Shown here in pieces: positions 24,499-33,348 of a stretch of 64,000 nt of DNA. The position numbers and the translations under genes were made by a program. Location: the NCBI GenBank assembly GCA_020634245.1, contig JACKCC010000007.1, forward strand, positions 484,555 through 548,554, read 5' to 3'. Each line of letters starts with the position of its first letter. The first letter of the stretch is position 1. Under the pieces are notes generated by a model. That model was given only the letters and a program-made list of their open reading frames with translations. It searched no databases and was not told the DNA's origin. The stretch comes from Ardenticatenaceae bacterium. Its GTDB lineage: Bacteria; Chloroflexota; Anaerolineae; Promineifilales; Promineifilaceae.

Positions 24499-25656
24499 AT
24501 GAACAATCTTCGTGCATTATTTTCCCTGGACCCTGACGTCGTTTTCCTGAATCATGGCTCATTTGGCGCTACGCCTTTGCCAGTTTTAGAAGTGTATCAG
24601 CAATGGCAGCAGCGTTTGGAACGGCAACCAGTTCGTTTTTTAGCGACAGAACTGCCCGATTTGCTGGCGGAAGCCCGGACGACATTGGCCGATTACGTCG
24701 GTGCGGCGGCCAGTGATGTTGCCTTTATTCCCAATGCGACCTTTGGCGTTAACTTGATTGCTCGTTCGCTGCCGTTAGGCCCCGGCGATGAGGTGTTGAC
24801 AACGGATCATGAGTATGGGGCTTGTGACAATGTTTGGACGTTTTTGAGCCAAAAGCAAGGATTTTCTTACAAAAAACAGCCGGTTCCTTTACCTATACAG
24901 TCACCTGATGAGGTTGTTGACCAGTTTTGGCAGGGGGTGACGGATCGGACGCGGGTGATTTTTATCAGCCATATTAGCTCGGCAACGGCCGTTACCTTCC
25001 CCATCGCTCAAATATGCGCCCGCGCCCGCCAGGCCGGTATCCTAACCATCGTTGATGGCGCACATACCGTCGGCCAGATTCCGCTGGACATGGCGGCCAT
25101 TGACGCCGATTTTTACCTCTCCAACGCCCACAAATGGCTGTGCAGCCCCAAAGGTTCCGCCTTCATGTACGCCCGTCACGAGCTGCATCATCTGCTGGAG
25201 CCGCTGGTTGTCAGTTGGGGCTGGGGCGAAAACAAGCAGTTCAGCTACGGTTCCAATTTGCTGGATTATTTGCAGTGGATGGGAACCGGCGATCCTTCAG
25301 CTTATCTCGCCGTTCCGGCGGCGATAGCCTTCCAGCAAGAGCATCACTGGCCCGACATACGCCGCCAATGCCATGAACTGCTGCGCCAGGCGGTAACGCG
25401 GATAGGCGACCTGACCGGCCTGGAATCACCTTGTCCTGATGACAGTTATTATCATCAGATGGCAGTGGCGCCGCTGCCGGCCATCCCTGATTTGGTCGCG
25501 TTCAAAGCCCGGTTTTACGATACTTATCGCGTCGAAGTGCCGTTTACGGAGTGGAACGGCCGTCAATTCGTGCGTATTTCGGTGCAGGGTTACAATTCGT
25601 CATCCGATATTGATGCTCTAGTGGATGCTTTGAATGAGCAGTTTTTTGCACCCTAA
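24499..25656 (+). CDS. Class V aminotransferase, isopenicillin-N-epimerase-like
   Basis: A 385-residue fold-type I PLP enzyme. The N-terminus FLNHGSFGATPLPV is the hallmark of the CefD/isopenicillin N epimerase-like group, IVDGAHTVGQIPLDM holds the PLP Asp and neighbouring residues, and SNAHKWLCSPKG holds the PLP Lys. PNATFGVNLI lies in the phosphate-binding region. Known members are epimerases, cysteine desulfurase relatives or ergothioneine lyases, so the substrate is open. GGGAG at 24480-24484 would also support a GTG start at 24490, three residues upstream. Confidence 0.85.
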   Translation: MNNLRALFSLDPDVVFLNHGSFGATPLPVLEVYQQWQQRLERQPVRFLATELPDLLAEARTTLADYVGAAASDVAFIPNATFGVNLIARSLPLGPGDEVLTTDHEYGACDNVWTFLSQKQGFSYKKQPVPLPIQSPDEVVDQFWQGVTDRTRVIFISHISSATAVTFPIAQICARARQAGILTIVDGAHTVGQIPLDMAAIDADFYLSNAHKWLCSPKGSAFMYARHELHHLLEPLVVSWGWGENKQFSYGSNLLDYLQWMGTGDPSAYLAVPAAIAFQQEHHWPDIRRQCHELLRQAVTRIGDLTGLESPCPDDSYYHQMAVAPLPAIPDLVAFKARFYDTYRVEVPFTEWNGRQFVRISVQGYNSSSDIDALVDALNEQFFAP

Positions 25657-25745
25657 ACGGCCGTAATCTGCTATAATCCCTATTCTTGCGTAGAACATAT
25701 GTCTTTATGATTTACCAATCAGTATGATTGGCTTAAGGAGATTCC

Positions 25746-27512
25746 ATGAGCGAACGCGAGTTCCGACTGGAAAACGAATACTATTACAACCGCAGCGGTC
25801 CCAAGCGCTGGATATGGTCACATGTGATACGTTATCCTTTGCTGCCGTTGTTGGTGTTGATTACGGCCGTTATCAACAACTTCGCCTACAGTTACGTCCA
25901 GGTCTTCATTGGCCGGGCGTTCGACGTGATTACCGCCCCGGATTGGGTACCGCGAGCCCTATTTCTGGCGGCGGTTGGCGCTTTTGCTTCCACGGCTACC
26001 CAGGGATTGATGGGGCTGGCCCGCGATTACAGCAACGAATTTATCGCCCAGCGCCTGGAGCGTGATACCCGCGACGAGTTGTACCTCAGTTTGCTGGGTA
26101 AAAGCCAGACCTTCCACGGCAAACAGCGCATCGGTGACATCATGGCCCGCGCCACCAACGACGTGCGCACGCTCAACATCATGTTTAGTCCCGGCATCAA
26201 ACTGGTGCTGGATGGCTTCATGGGTATTGTCGCCCCTATCATATTGATTGGCACGATGAAACCGGCGCTGCTGCTTATGCCCGGTCTGTTCCTCATCGTT
26301 TTCGTTATCACTGTTTGGGATTATGCTCGCCAGTTAAACCCGGTCAGCGAAGCGCTGCGCGAGCAGTTCGGCACGATGAATGCCGGTCTGGCCGAGGCCG
26401 TGAGCGGCATAGAAGTGGTCAAAGGCAGTGCTCAGGAACGACAGGAAGTGGGCAAATTTGTCCAGGATGCGTTCAGCTATCGCAACTATTTTGTGCGCCA
26501 GGGCATCATTCAGGCTCGCTATTTGCCCATGCTGATGTTTGGCATTTTCCGGGCGATGGGGTTGTTTCACGCCCTCTGGCTGTGGCGGTCAGGCGGGCTG
26601 ACGCTGGGGCAGGTGGTTACCTACATTGGTTTGTTTGGCGTTTTGCGATTCCCCACGTTTGTGTCCCTGTTTGCGTTTAATCTGACGCAGTTGGGCATTG
26701 CCAGCGCCCGCCGCATTTTGGAGATGTTGAATGCGGAGACGAACCTAGATGAAAACGAGGCCGGGCACAGCCATCCCATCCAGGGCCGGGTGACGTTTGA
26801 GCAGGTGAGTTTTAGCTACAACGGCCGTTCCGACGCCGCGCCCGTTCTGCAAAATATCAGCTTTACGGTCGAACCGGGCCAGACGGTGGCCATCGTTGGC
26901 CAGACGGGATCGGGTAAAACTACGTTGACCCGCCTGATTAACCGGATATTTGATGCCGATAACGGCCGTGTCCTCATCGACGGCGTGGACGTGCGTGATT
27001 GGAGCCTGGCCTCTCTGCGCTCCCAGATTTCCACCATCGAACAGGACATCTTCCTCTTCTCCATGACCATCGCAGACAACATCGCCTTTGGCTGCGCCGG
27101 TGCCTCCCGCGAGGCCATTGAGCAGGCTGCCAAAGAAGCCCAGGCCCACGATTTCATCCTCGGCTTTAGCGAAGGGTACGAAACCGAAGTCGGCGAGCGC
27201 GGCGTGATGCTTTCCGGCGGGCAGCGGCAGCGGCTGGCCATCGCCCGTGCCTTCCTGACCAATCCGCGTATCCTTATTCTGGACGACAGCACCAGCGCCA
27301 TCGACAGCGCCACCGAAGACCAGATTCAGCAAGCGATGCGCCGCATCAGCCAGCAGCGTACCACCTTCCTCATCACCCACCGCCTGAGCCAGATTCGCTG
27401 GGCGGATCACATTCTGGTCCTCAATCATGGCAAAATCGTTGATCAGGGGACGCATGAGGAACTGCTGGCACGGAGTAAAGCGTACCAGCGTATTTTTGCC
27501 AGATATGACTAA
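25746..27512 (+). CDS. ABC exporter half-transporter, first of a pair
   Basis: A 588-residue fused permease/ATPase. Residues 1-330 contain six membrane helices of the type I exporter domain. The ATPase has VGQTGSGKTT (Walker A), LSGGQRQRLAIARAF (signature), ILILDDSTSA (Walker B) and a THR switch His. The Walker B carries Asp-Asp where the catalytic Glu is normally found, so this site is probably degenerate. That is common in heterodimeric exporters, where the partner keeps the active site. TAAGGAG precedes the ATG. The partner gene follows 79 bp downstream. Confidence 0.92.
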   Translation: MSEREFRLENEYYYNRSGPKRWIWSHVIRYPLLPLLVLITAVINNFAYSYVQVFIGRAFDVITAPDWVPRALFLAAVGAFASTATQGLMGLARDYSNEFIAQRLERDTRDELYLSLLGKSQTFHGKQRIGDIMARATNDVRTLNIMFSPGIKLVLDGFMGIVAPIILIGTMKPALLLMPGLFLIVFVITVWDYARQLNPVSEALREQFGTMNAGLAEAVSGIEVVKGSAQERQEVGKFVQDAFSYRNYFVRQGIIQARYLPMLMFGIFRAMGLFHALWLWRSGGLTLGQVVTYIGLFGVLRFPTFVSLFAFNLTQLGIASARRILEMLNAETNLDENEAGHSHPIQGRVTFEQVSFSYNGRSDAAPVLQNISFTVEPGQTVAIVGQTGSGKTTLTRLINRIFDADNGRVLIDGVDVRDWSLASLRSQISTIEQDIFLFSMTIADNIAFGCAGASREAIEQAAKEAQAHDFILGFSEGYETEVGERGVMLSGGQRQRLAIARAFLTNPRILILDDSTSAIDSATEDQIQQAMRRISQQRTTFLITHRLSQIRWADHILVLNHGKIVDQGTHEELLARSKAYQRIFARYD

Positions 27513-27532
27513 TGTCCGTAAACCGTGTCCCA

Positions 27533-27568
27533 TAAGCTGTAATCCGTGGGAAAACGGATTACGGCTTA
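27533..27568. repeat. ATTACGG-type inverted repeat between the ABC genes
   Basis: TAAGCTGTAATCCGT (27533-27547) pairs with ACGGATTACGGCTTA (27554-27568), one mismatch, 6-base loop. Related TAATCCGTGTCCC words occur at 43850. It may reduce or balance expression of the second gene. Confidence 0.5.
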
Positions 27569-27591
27569 CGGATTACGAAACAGAGGTAACT

Positions 27592-29427
27592 ATGGGTTTT
27601 ATCCTCGATGGGTTAGACACTGAAGATTATGACCGGCAGTATGGCGACCGGGAACTGTTGGGGCGAATTGTCGGCTATTTTCGGCCGTATAAGCGAGAGA
27701 TGCTCCTGGTGGCGGCGATGATCACTCTGGATTCGGCGGCGGGAACTGGCGGGCCGGTTATCATTTCGCGCGGCATTGATATGCTCTCTACCAACTCGAC
27801 AACGCGGGCCTTTTTGCTGTTGTCTGGCGGGGTCATGCTGCTGGGCATCGCTGCCTGGCTCTTTAACTTTACGCGCCAATATTTTTCGGCCAAAGTGGTG
27901 GGCAACGTGGTTTTGCAGCTGCGGGAAGATGTGTTTGCGGCCACGATTCAGCACGACATGTCGTTTTACGACGAGCATCCGTCGGGCAAAATCGTCAGCC
28001 GGGTCACATCGGACACGCAGGATTTTTCGGACGTGGTGTCGTTGACGATGAATCTGTTGAGTATGCTGCTGCTGGTCGTGATTTTGTCCATCTGGCTGTT
28101 CAGCATCAACGTTTATTTGACGCTGCTGCTGATAGGGATGACGCCGGTAGCGGTGGCGATTGCCTTGAGCTTCCGCAAAATTGCGCGGGAAGTGACGCAG
28201 CGGGCGCGCCGGGTGACGGCCAAAATCAATGCCCAGATTCAGGAATCGGTGAGCGGGATTGTCGTGGCCAAAAGTTTCCGCCAGGAGCAGGCGATTTACA
28301 ATACGTTTAATGAGAATAACAAACAGGGCTACCAGGTTGGATTGCGGCGTGGGTTGACGCTGGTTTCTATTTTCCCTGTCATGAATCTGGCTTCCGGGCT
28401 GGGGACGGCGCTGCTGGTGTATGCCGGCGGGCTGGCCACGCGGCCGGATTCATTTTTTGGCTCGTTGAGCGGCGGGGTGACGGCCGGTGACTGGTATTTG
28501 TATATGCAGACGGTGGGCTTTTTCTGGTGGCCGATGATGAATATTGCCTCGTTTTGGAGCCAGTTTCAGGATGGCTTGTCAGCGGCGGAGCGGGTGTTTG
28601 CCTTGATTGACCTGGAGCCGAAGGTGCAGCAGACGGCCAGTGAACCGGTGGGGCGGCTAAACGGCCGTATCCAATTCCAAAACATCAATTTCAGCTACAC
28701 CGACAAAGAAACCGTCCTGCCTGACTTCTCTCTGGACATTGCCGCCGGCGAAACGCTGGCGCTGGTCGGCCATACCGGCGCGGGCAAGAGCAGCATCGCC
28801 AAGCTCATTACCCGCTTTTACGAATTCCAGGGCGGCCAGCTTTTGATTGACGGCCGTGACGTGCGCACGCTCGATTTAGGCCAGTACCGGCAGCAAATCG
28901 GGCTGGTGCCGCAGGAGCCGTTCCTCTTTTCGGGTACGGTGCGCGAGAATATCCGCTACGGCCGTCCCACAGCCAACGACGACGAAGTGCTGGCCGCCGC
29001 CAATCATATCAGCAATGGCGAATGGCTGGCCTCGCTGCCCGATGGGCTGGATACGGATGTGGGTGAGCGGGGCAGCAGCCTTTCCATGGGGCAGCGGCAG
29101 TTGGTGGCCCTGGCGCGGGTCATCCTCAAAGACCCGGCCATCTTCATCCTGGATGAAGCGACAGCCAGCGTCGATCCGTTCACAGAGACGCAGATTCAGG
29201 AAGGGTTGGAAGCGATTATGGCGGAGCGCACGGCCGTTGTCATTGCCCACCGCCTCTCTACCGTTAAAAATGCCGACCGGATCGTGGTGATGAAAGACGG
29301 CCGTATCATCGAAGAAGGCACGCACGACAGCCTTATGTCGCAAAGCGGCCACTACGCCGAACTGTACAATACCTACTTCCGCCACCAAAGTTTGAGTTAC
29401 ATCGAGTCGTTTGGGGAGAAACCCTGA
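27592..29427 (+). CDS. ABC exporter half-transporter, second of a pair
   Basis: A 611-residue permease/ATPase, the likely partner of the preceding protein. The ATPase has GHTGAGKSS (Walker A), SMGQRQLVALARV (signature, with LSMGQ for LSGGQ) and IFILDEATASVD (Walker B with catalytic Glu), then a AHR switch His. The canonical Glu here complements the degenerate site in the first protein. The pair resembles MdlAB/BmrCD exporters of lipids or drugs. CAGAGG before the ATG at 27592 fixes the start. Confidence 0.92.
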   Translation: MGFILDGLDTEDYDRQYGDRELLGRIVGYFRPYKREMLLVAAMITLDSAAGTGGPVIISRGIDMLSTNSTTRAFLLLSGGVMLLGIAAWLFNFTRQYFSAKVVGNVVLQLREDVFAATIQHDMSFYDEHPSGKIVSRVTSDTQDFSDVVSLTMNLLSMLLLVVILSIWLFSINVYLTLLLIGMTPVAVAIALSFRKIAREVTQRARRVTAKINAQIQESVSGIVVAKSFRQEQAIYNTFNENNKQGYQVGLRRGLTLVSIFPVMNLASGLGTALLVYAGGLATRPDSFFGSLSGGVTAGDWYLYMQTVGFFWWPMMNIASFWSQFQDGLSAAERVFALIDLEPKVQQTASEPVGRLNGRIQFQNINFSYTDKETVLPDFSLDIAAGETLALVGHTGAGKSSIAKLITRFYEFQGGQLLIDGRDVRTLDLGQYRQQIGLVPQEPFLFSGTVRENIRYGRPTANDDEVLAAANHISNGEWLASLPDGLDTDVGERGSSLSMGQRQLVALARVILKDPAIFILDEATASVDPFTETQIQEGLEAIMAERTAVVIAHRLSTVKNADRIVVMKDGRIIEEGTHDSLMSQSGHYAELYNTYFRHQSLSYIESFGEKP

Positions 29428-29496
29428 GGTCCCGTTTGTTTTTAGGTAAACCACAAAAAGTCTTTTGATGAATAATCCACCATTTCTTTTTTATAA

Positions 29497-29552
29497 ATTT
29501 CCCCGGAAACTTTTTGCCGAGGAACACACTGGATAGCAGTTTCCGGGGAAAT
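29497..29552. repeat. TTCC-GGAA compound palindrome
   Basis: ATTTCCCCGGAAACT (29497-29511) and AGTTTCCGGGGAAAT (29538-29552) are perfect inverted arms with a 26-base loop. The arms differ from other copies in the genome but match each other. Confidence 0.75.
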
Positions 29553-29618
29553 GTTGATTACTTTTTAACGCTGTATTCAATCTCCTTGCTCCTTAAATTT
29601 TAAATTGGGTAACGAAAT

Positions 29619-29695
29619 TGTCATTTCGAGGTCCGCCGAGAAATCCTTTTGCGTTTGCAAATTGGGCAGGATTCCTCTCTTCGTTCGGAATGACA
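29619..29695. repeat. TGTCATTCCGAG-type dispersed repeat
   Basis: TGTCATTTCGAG and a GGATTCCTC to CGGAATGACA end form an imperfect inverted repeat of 77 bp. Related sequences are common in many bacterial genomes. A second copy lies at 55992. The gap 29428-29756 holds only this and the preceding palindrome. Confidence 0.6.
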
Positions 29696-29756
29696 TCTTC
29701 ATTGCCCGTTTTATTTTAAAAACCAACAAGATTGAACCAATCTATAACATTTTCCC

Positions 29757-31406
29757 CTAATCAAACAGGCTTTTTTGCTGCGGGCCGGGTTCCTGGACGC
29801 GCTGCGCCTGTTTGAAGGTCATGCCGGTGGGCGGCATTTGCACCTGCGACCCATTCAGCAGCGCTTCAATCGTTAGAATTTGAATCTTGGGGTAGTTTTG
29901 GTTCCAGCCCGGCGAATGGTAAAAACCGGCCGACGCCGCTTCGGTTAGCATCGGTTTGCTGGGCGTTTCCAGGGTGATAAAGACGCCCATGACCGCTTTT
30001 TCCCGGTCAACTGTGCCTACCAAATCCCGAATCTGGCCGCTGCCGACTTTGCCGCTTTTGACCTGGACGACGATGCGTTTGGGCCGGCCGGTATTGTCAT
30101 CCATGAACGTGATCGTGCCGTCAATGCCCTTGTCGGCTCCCTTTTTGCCTTTTTTGCCGTCGTCACTGCCGCTGGGCATGGCTTTGATGAGCGACAAGGC
30201 CCACCACTCAAACTGGAAGCGGTCGTCCTGGGCCAACTGCTGGGCCGAACGGACTGATTCCGGCTCGCCGATGACGTCAAACGAGGCATCGGGGAACATT
30301 TCTTGCAGGCGGTATTTTTGCAGGGCGATGGAGAGATGGGTGATGTCGATCCCGATCCATTTGCGCCCCAGCTTTTGCGCGGCGGCGATGGTTGTGCCGC
30401 AGCCGCAGAAAGGATCGAGCACAATGTCGCCAGGGTTGCTGCTGGCTTCAATAATCCTTTCCAACAAGGTTAATGGTTTTTGAGTGGGATAACCAAGACG
30501 TTCTTTCGCTTGGGAACTGATGGGGGGAATATCTAGCCAAATGTCTTGTAAGGGAACTCCAGGCATTTCATCCAGATATTGTTTTAGGCGCGGTAATCCT
30601 GTTCTTGTGTAGTATAGTCGTCCTTCCTGATCGAATTTTTGCATATTCTCTCTGGAGTACGCCCAAAATCTGCCTTTAGTTGGCTTACGCCCTTTCCATT
30701 CGTAAGAGGTGTCACCTCCTGGTTTAGCCGCCGTTAAGTCAGTCGCCTTGAAGCGTCGTCCGGTTTCTTCTTCTACATACCGATAGTTGGACTCAACATA
30801 TTCTAGATCGTATTCTGTGTAAACAGTATTCCAAATCCATTCATTGCTCTTTGAATAAAAGAAAATAATGTCATGGATTCGACCCGGTTGTTTTGACCCT
30901 TGTCTCGCGTCACTATGAGCGGACGAGCGTTTCCAGATGATTTCAGCACGGAAGCCTGTGGGATTAAAAACCGCATCAAGTAAGATTTTCAAATAATGAC
31001 TTGCTGTGGGATCGCAATGCAAGTAAAGACTGCCGGTGGGTTTCAAAACTCGGTGCAACTCAACCAAACGGGCTGTCATCATGACCAAGTAAGCCATCAT
31101 TTGATTTGTACCAATAAATTCACGTAAAGCAGCAATCATTCGGCTTACTTCATCTGAAGTCTGGGTGACAAGTTCCTCGTAAAGCGCAGCAGTAGCGTGA
31201 TCCCAATGCCAGGTATCTTCAAATGCGGCAATTTGGGCCTCGGATTCTTCACCGCTTTCATACTTGAACAGGACGTTGTAAGTGCGCTTGGAATTAAACG
31301 GAGGGTCCAGATAAACCAGGTCAACGCTCTCGTCGGGGACGTAGTCGCGCAGGATGGGCAGGTTGTCGCCGTAAAATAACGTGTTTTTCGTGATCGCTTT
31401 GGTCAT
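29757..31406 (-). CDS. Fused beta-class DNA methyltransferase and Mrr-like nuclease
   Basis: A 549-residue protein that seems to carry both halves of a restriction-modification system. Near residue 30, DLVYLDPPFNSKRTY is methyltransferase motif IV. A target-recognition region of about 150 residues follows, then IVLDPFCGCGTTIAAA (motif I). The order IV then I marks the beta class of N4/N6 amino-methylases. The C-terminal 130 residues have KGIDGTITF and, about 15 residues on, IVVQVKSGKV, fitting the D...QxK nuclease core of Mrr-type PD-(D/E)xK enzymes. The specificity is unknown. AAAGGTG precedes the ATG. The gene carries no ACGGCCGT octamer, unlike its neighbours, so it may be acquired. Confidence 0.82.
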   Translation of the reverse strand: MTKAITKNTLFYGDNLPILRDYVPDESVDLVYLDPPFNSKRTYNVLFKYESGEESEAQIAAFEDTWHWDHATAALYEELVTQTSDEVSRMIAALREFIGTNQMMAYLVMMTARLVELHRVLKPTGSLYLHCDPTASHYLKILLDAVFNPTGFRAEIIWKRSSAHSDARQGSKQPGRIHDIIFFYSKSNEWIWNTVYTEYDLEYVESNYRYVEEETGRRFKATDLTAAKPGGDTSYEWKGRKPTKGRFWAYSRENMQKFDQEGRLYYTRTGLPRLKQYLDEMPGVPLQDIWLDIPPISSQAKERLGYPTQKPLTLLERIIEASSNPGDIVLDPFCGCGTTIAAAQKLGRKWIGIDITHLSIALQKYRLQEMFPDASFDVIGEPESVRSAQQLAQDDRFQFEWWALSLIKAMPSGSDDGKKGKKGADKGIDGTITFMDDNTGRPKRIVVQVKSGKVGSGQIRDLVGTVDREKAVMGVFITLETPSKPMLTEAASAGFYHSPGWNQNYPKIQILTIEALLNGSQVQMPPTGMTFKQAQRVQEPGPQQKSLFD

Positions 31407-31470
31407 TCGTTTGCACCTTTTTGCTAACGGCCGATAGATACCCGATTGTACCCAATGTTGGCGGGAAAAT

Positions 31471-31500
31471 AAAAGCGCCCTACCGGATGACAGGGCGTTT
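31471..31500 (-). terminator. Terminator of the dipeptidase/toxin operon
   Basis: CGCCCT (31476-31481) and AGGGCG (31492-31497) pair, and the minus strand continues CTTTTATTTT. It separates the operon from the downstream methylase-nuclease gene. Confidence 0.7.
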
Positions 31501-31552
31501 TGCGTGTGGGACAGGCTGAAACTCAGCTCAGCAAACTGGCAGTCCGAAGAAA

Positions 31553-32638
31553 TCAGGGCAGGACGCGGCGCAGCAGATTGAGCCAGTTGCCGCCCATGAT
31601 GTTGGCCACGTCCGTCTCGGAATAGCCGCGCTCGGCCAGTTTGGGCGCAATGAGGGCTTCGTCGGCGATGTTGTCCATCTCGCTGGGAATGTCTTCACGG
31701 CCAAAACCGCCGTCAAGATCGCTGCCGATGCCCACATGGGCGGCGCTGCCCAGCACCTGGCAGACGTGGTCAATGTGGGCCACGACGTGATCCAGCGTAA
31801 CCAGATGTTTGGGATCACCCATGCTGTGACCGGCGCGCAGGAATTTGTTGAACAGGACGGTTCCAATCACGCCGCCGCGCTCGCCAATGAGGCGGATCTG
31901 GTCATCGCTTAGCTGGCGTTCGGTGGGGACCAGGGCACGGCCGTTGCTGTGCGAGGCGATGATTGGCCCTTCGTAACGATCCAGCGCTTCGAAGATGGCT
32001 TGGTCGCTCATGTGGGTCAGGTCGAGGATGAAGTTGTATTGAGCCATGATTTCCAGGAGGGAACGGCCGTCATCGGTCAAGCCCCGTTTGGCCTGCCAGT
32101 CGCCATCGGCATAGCGCGTATCATCCCAGGCCAGCCCAACAGCCCGCAGCCCGCGTTCATACCAATATTCGACCTCTTCCGGTTCGCGAATGGGATCGGC
32201 GCCTTCCATCAAAGGCACAATGCCGATGAGCCGCTTGTCAACCTCCCGGAGGTTCTGAACCTCCGGGAGGTTGGGGTTACTGGCAATTACCTCATCCAAA
32301 TCGGCCAGCGTGCCCACCAGACGAATGCGCTCGTCCTCGTCGGCCAGCCGATGGTAAAAATCCAACTGGGTCATGGCCAGTTTATGCGCTTCCTGAGCGT
32401 TGAGATAAATGATGTCGTTTTCAAAGGAGGGGTTTTTACGGCTGGCCGGAGAGACGAACAGCGTGCCAAAACAGAGTCCGATGCCGCCTTTTTGCATGGC
32501 GTCAAAGGCAACGGTGGCCTGACCGCGATGGCGATCCCGTTTTTCGGTGGCGCGGATGTGTGTGAGGGGATGGCGGGGGTTACGGCCGTAACCCAGCGCG
32601 TTGTAAGCCAGATCAAGATGAGCGTCTACAATGAACAT
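31553..32638 (-). CDS. M19 membrane-dipeptidase-like dipeptidase
   Basis: A 361-residue renal-dipeptidase-family protein. Zinc ligands are seen in VDAHLDLAYN, VPLMEGADPI, LDLTHMSD and IASHSNGR, and the active-site loop GIGSDLDGGF is present. The enzyme would hydrolyse dipeptides, including some D-amino-acid forms. Between residues 120 and 132 an in-frame 33-bp palindrome (32240-32272) encodes NLPEVQNLREV, an insertion not expected in the family. Its first 19 codons recur as a remnant at 33286-33348. Only 16 bp separate it from the toxin gene upstream on the same strand. Confidence 0.9.
   Translation of the reverse strand: MFIVDAHLDLAYNALGYGRNPRHPLTHIRATEKRDRHRGQATVAFDAMQKGGIGLCFGTLFVSPASRKNPSFENDIIYLNAQEAHKLAMTQLDFYHRLADEDERIRLVGTLADLDEVIASNPNLPEVQNLREVDKRLIGIVPLMEGADPIREPEEVEYWYERGLRAVGLAWDDTRYADGDWQAKRGLTDDGRSLLEIMAQYNFILDLTHMSDQAIFEALDRYEGPIIASHSNGRALVPTERQLSDDQIRLIGERGGVIGTVLFNKFLRAGHSMGDPKHLVTLDHVVAHIDHVCQVLGSAAHVGIGSDLDGGFGREDIPSEMDNIADEALIAPKLAERGYSETDVANIMGGNWLNLLRRVLP
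32240..32272. repeat. In-frame palindromic insert within the dipeptidase gene
   Basis: AACCTCCCGGAGGTT (32240-32254) and AACCTCCGGGAGGTT (32258-32272) are perfect complements with a 3-base loop. The 33-bp unit equals 11 codons, keeps the frame open and is read as NLPEVQNLREV. Each arm is also nearly palindromic. Confidence 0.75.
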
Positions 32639-32654
32639 AGTTGGTTTATGGGGG

Positions 32655-32996
32655 TTACTTTTGCAGCCAGTCGATCAGACGGCTTCTGATGAGCTGCAAT
32701 CGTGTTGATGAAATATGGCCCAGACGGGCCGAAATTATCGATGCTTCCACACTGGCCAATCGCGCTAACCGGACGACTGAACGTACCTTCAAACCGGCAG
32801 TTTCAAAATCAGGGTCAGATGCCTCGATTATCTCGTCAAAATCAGGGGTGGTCTGGTAGGCACGAGAAGAAATCAAGGCCAGCAGCAAATCTGGATGACG
32901 GCCAGGAGCAACAGCAACAACTAAAGCTGGGCGTAACTTTCCTGTTTGCAAATCTGTTTGGGGGAAGCGAATGAGAACGATGTCGCCGGGGTTCAT
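32655..32996 (-). CDS. MazF/PemK-type endoribonuclease toxin
   Basis: A 113-residue PemK-fold toxin. MNPGDIVLIRFPQTDLQTGKLRPALVV begins with the conserved GDIV strand and the RPALVV loop whose Arg/Pro region forms the active site in MazF. SVVRLARLASVE is the later conserved strand. MazF toxins cut mRNA at short sites when the antitoxin is degraded. Its start overlaps the antitoxin stop by four bases, the usual coupled arrangement. Neither gene contains ACGGCCGT. Confidence 0.85.
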   Translation of the reverse strand: MNPGDIVLIRFPQTDLQTGKLRPALVVAVAPGRHPDLLLALISSRAYQTTPDFDEIIEASDPDFETAGLKVRSVVRLARLASVEASIISARLGHISSTRLQLIRSRLIDWLQK

Positions 32997-33238
32997 GGAT
33001 GATAAATCTCTTTGGCGTCCTTCAAGGTATATTCGACTTCGTCATCCTCGTGGAAAAACTGTTCCAGCGTAAAATCCTGCCACTGACGATTGCTCCAATT
33101 GGCATATAACGGGGCTATTTTTCGCCTGGCCATCATAAAGAAAGTGAAATCAGCAATTTGTTGTACCAGATCATCCGGCAGACTACTGATCTGTTTCAAC
33201 AATTGTTCACGGGAAATTGTTTCAGGCATAACAGTCAC
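32993..33238 (-). CDS. Antitoxin of the MazF-type pair
   Basis: An 81-residue acidic protein upstream of the toxin and overlapping it by four bases. The N-terminal SREQLLKQISSLPDDLVQQIADFTFFM segment is a helical pattern of DUF2281-like antitoxins, and the C-terminal part is acidic (EQFFHEDDEVEYTL), suitable for wrapping the toxin. It probably autoregulates the operon together with the toxin. The sequence ACAATTGTTCA occurs within the coding region but is explained by codons. Confidence 0.75.
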   Translation of the reverse strand: MTVMPETISREQLLKQISSLPDDLVQQIADFTFFMMARRKIAPLYANWSNRQWQDFTLEQFFHEDDEVEYTLKDAKEIYHP

Positions 33239-33285
33239 CTCGCAGGATGCAATGAAAGTGATATTTCATATGAATTATAGCATGT

Positions 33286-33348
33286 TCAGGTACGGCCGTA
33301 ACCTAGCGCATTGTAAGCCAGGTCAAGATGGGCGTCTACGATGAACAT
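33286..33348 (-). pseudogene. Remnant of a second dipeptidase 5' end
   Basis: The minus strand reads an ATG and 20 codons, MFIVDAHLDLAYNALGYGRT, then stop. The plus-strand stretch 33291-33353 matches 32581-32643 at 57 of 63 bases. The five differences inside the reading frame are all silent, so this copy was a working gene start before it was cut off. It sits 12 bp after the end of endonuclease IV on the other side of the toxin-antitoxin pair. Similarity stops exactly at a TACGGCCGTA octamer context on one side and at GTTG on the other. Confidence 0.75.

Noticed and set aside
26745..27533. 262-codon minus-strand frame opposite the first ABC gene
   Set aside because: The plus strand encodes all ATPase motifs there. 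The antisense frame is long only because of codon composition.
33195..33215. ACAATTGTTCA within the antitoxin gene, same as the operator at 4747
   Set aside because: It is explained by the Glu-Gln-Leu-Leu codons, lies inside a coding region and lacks full palindromic extension.
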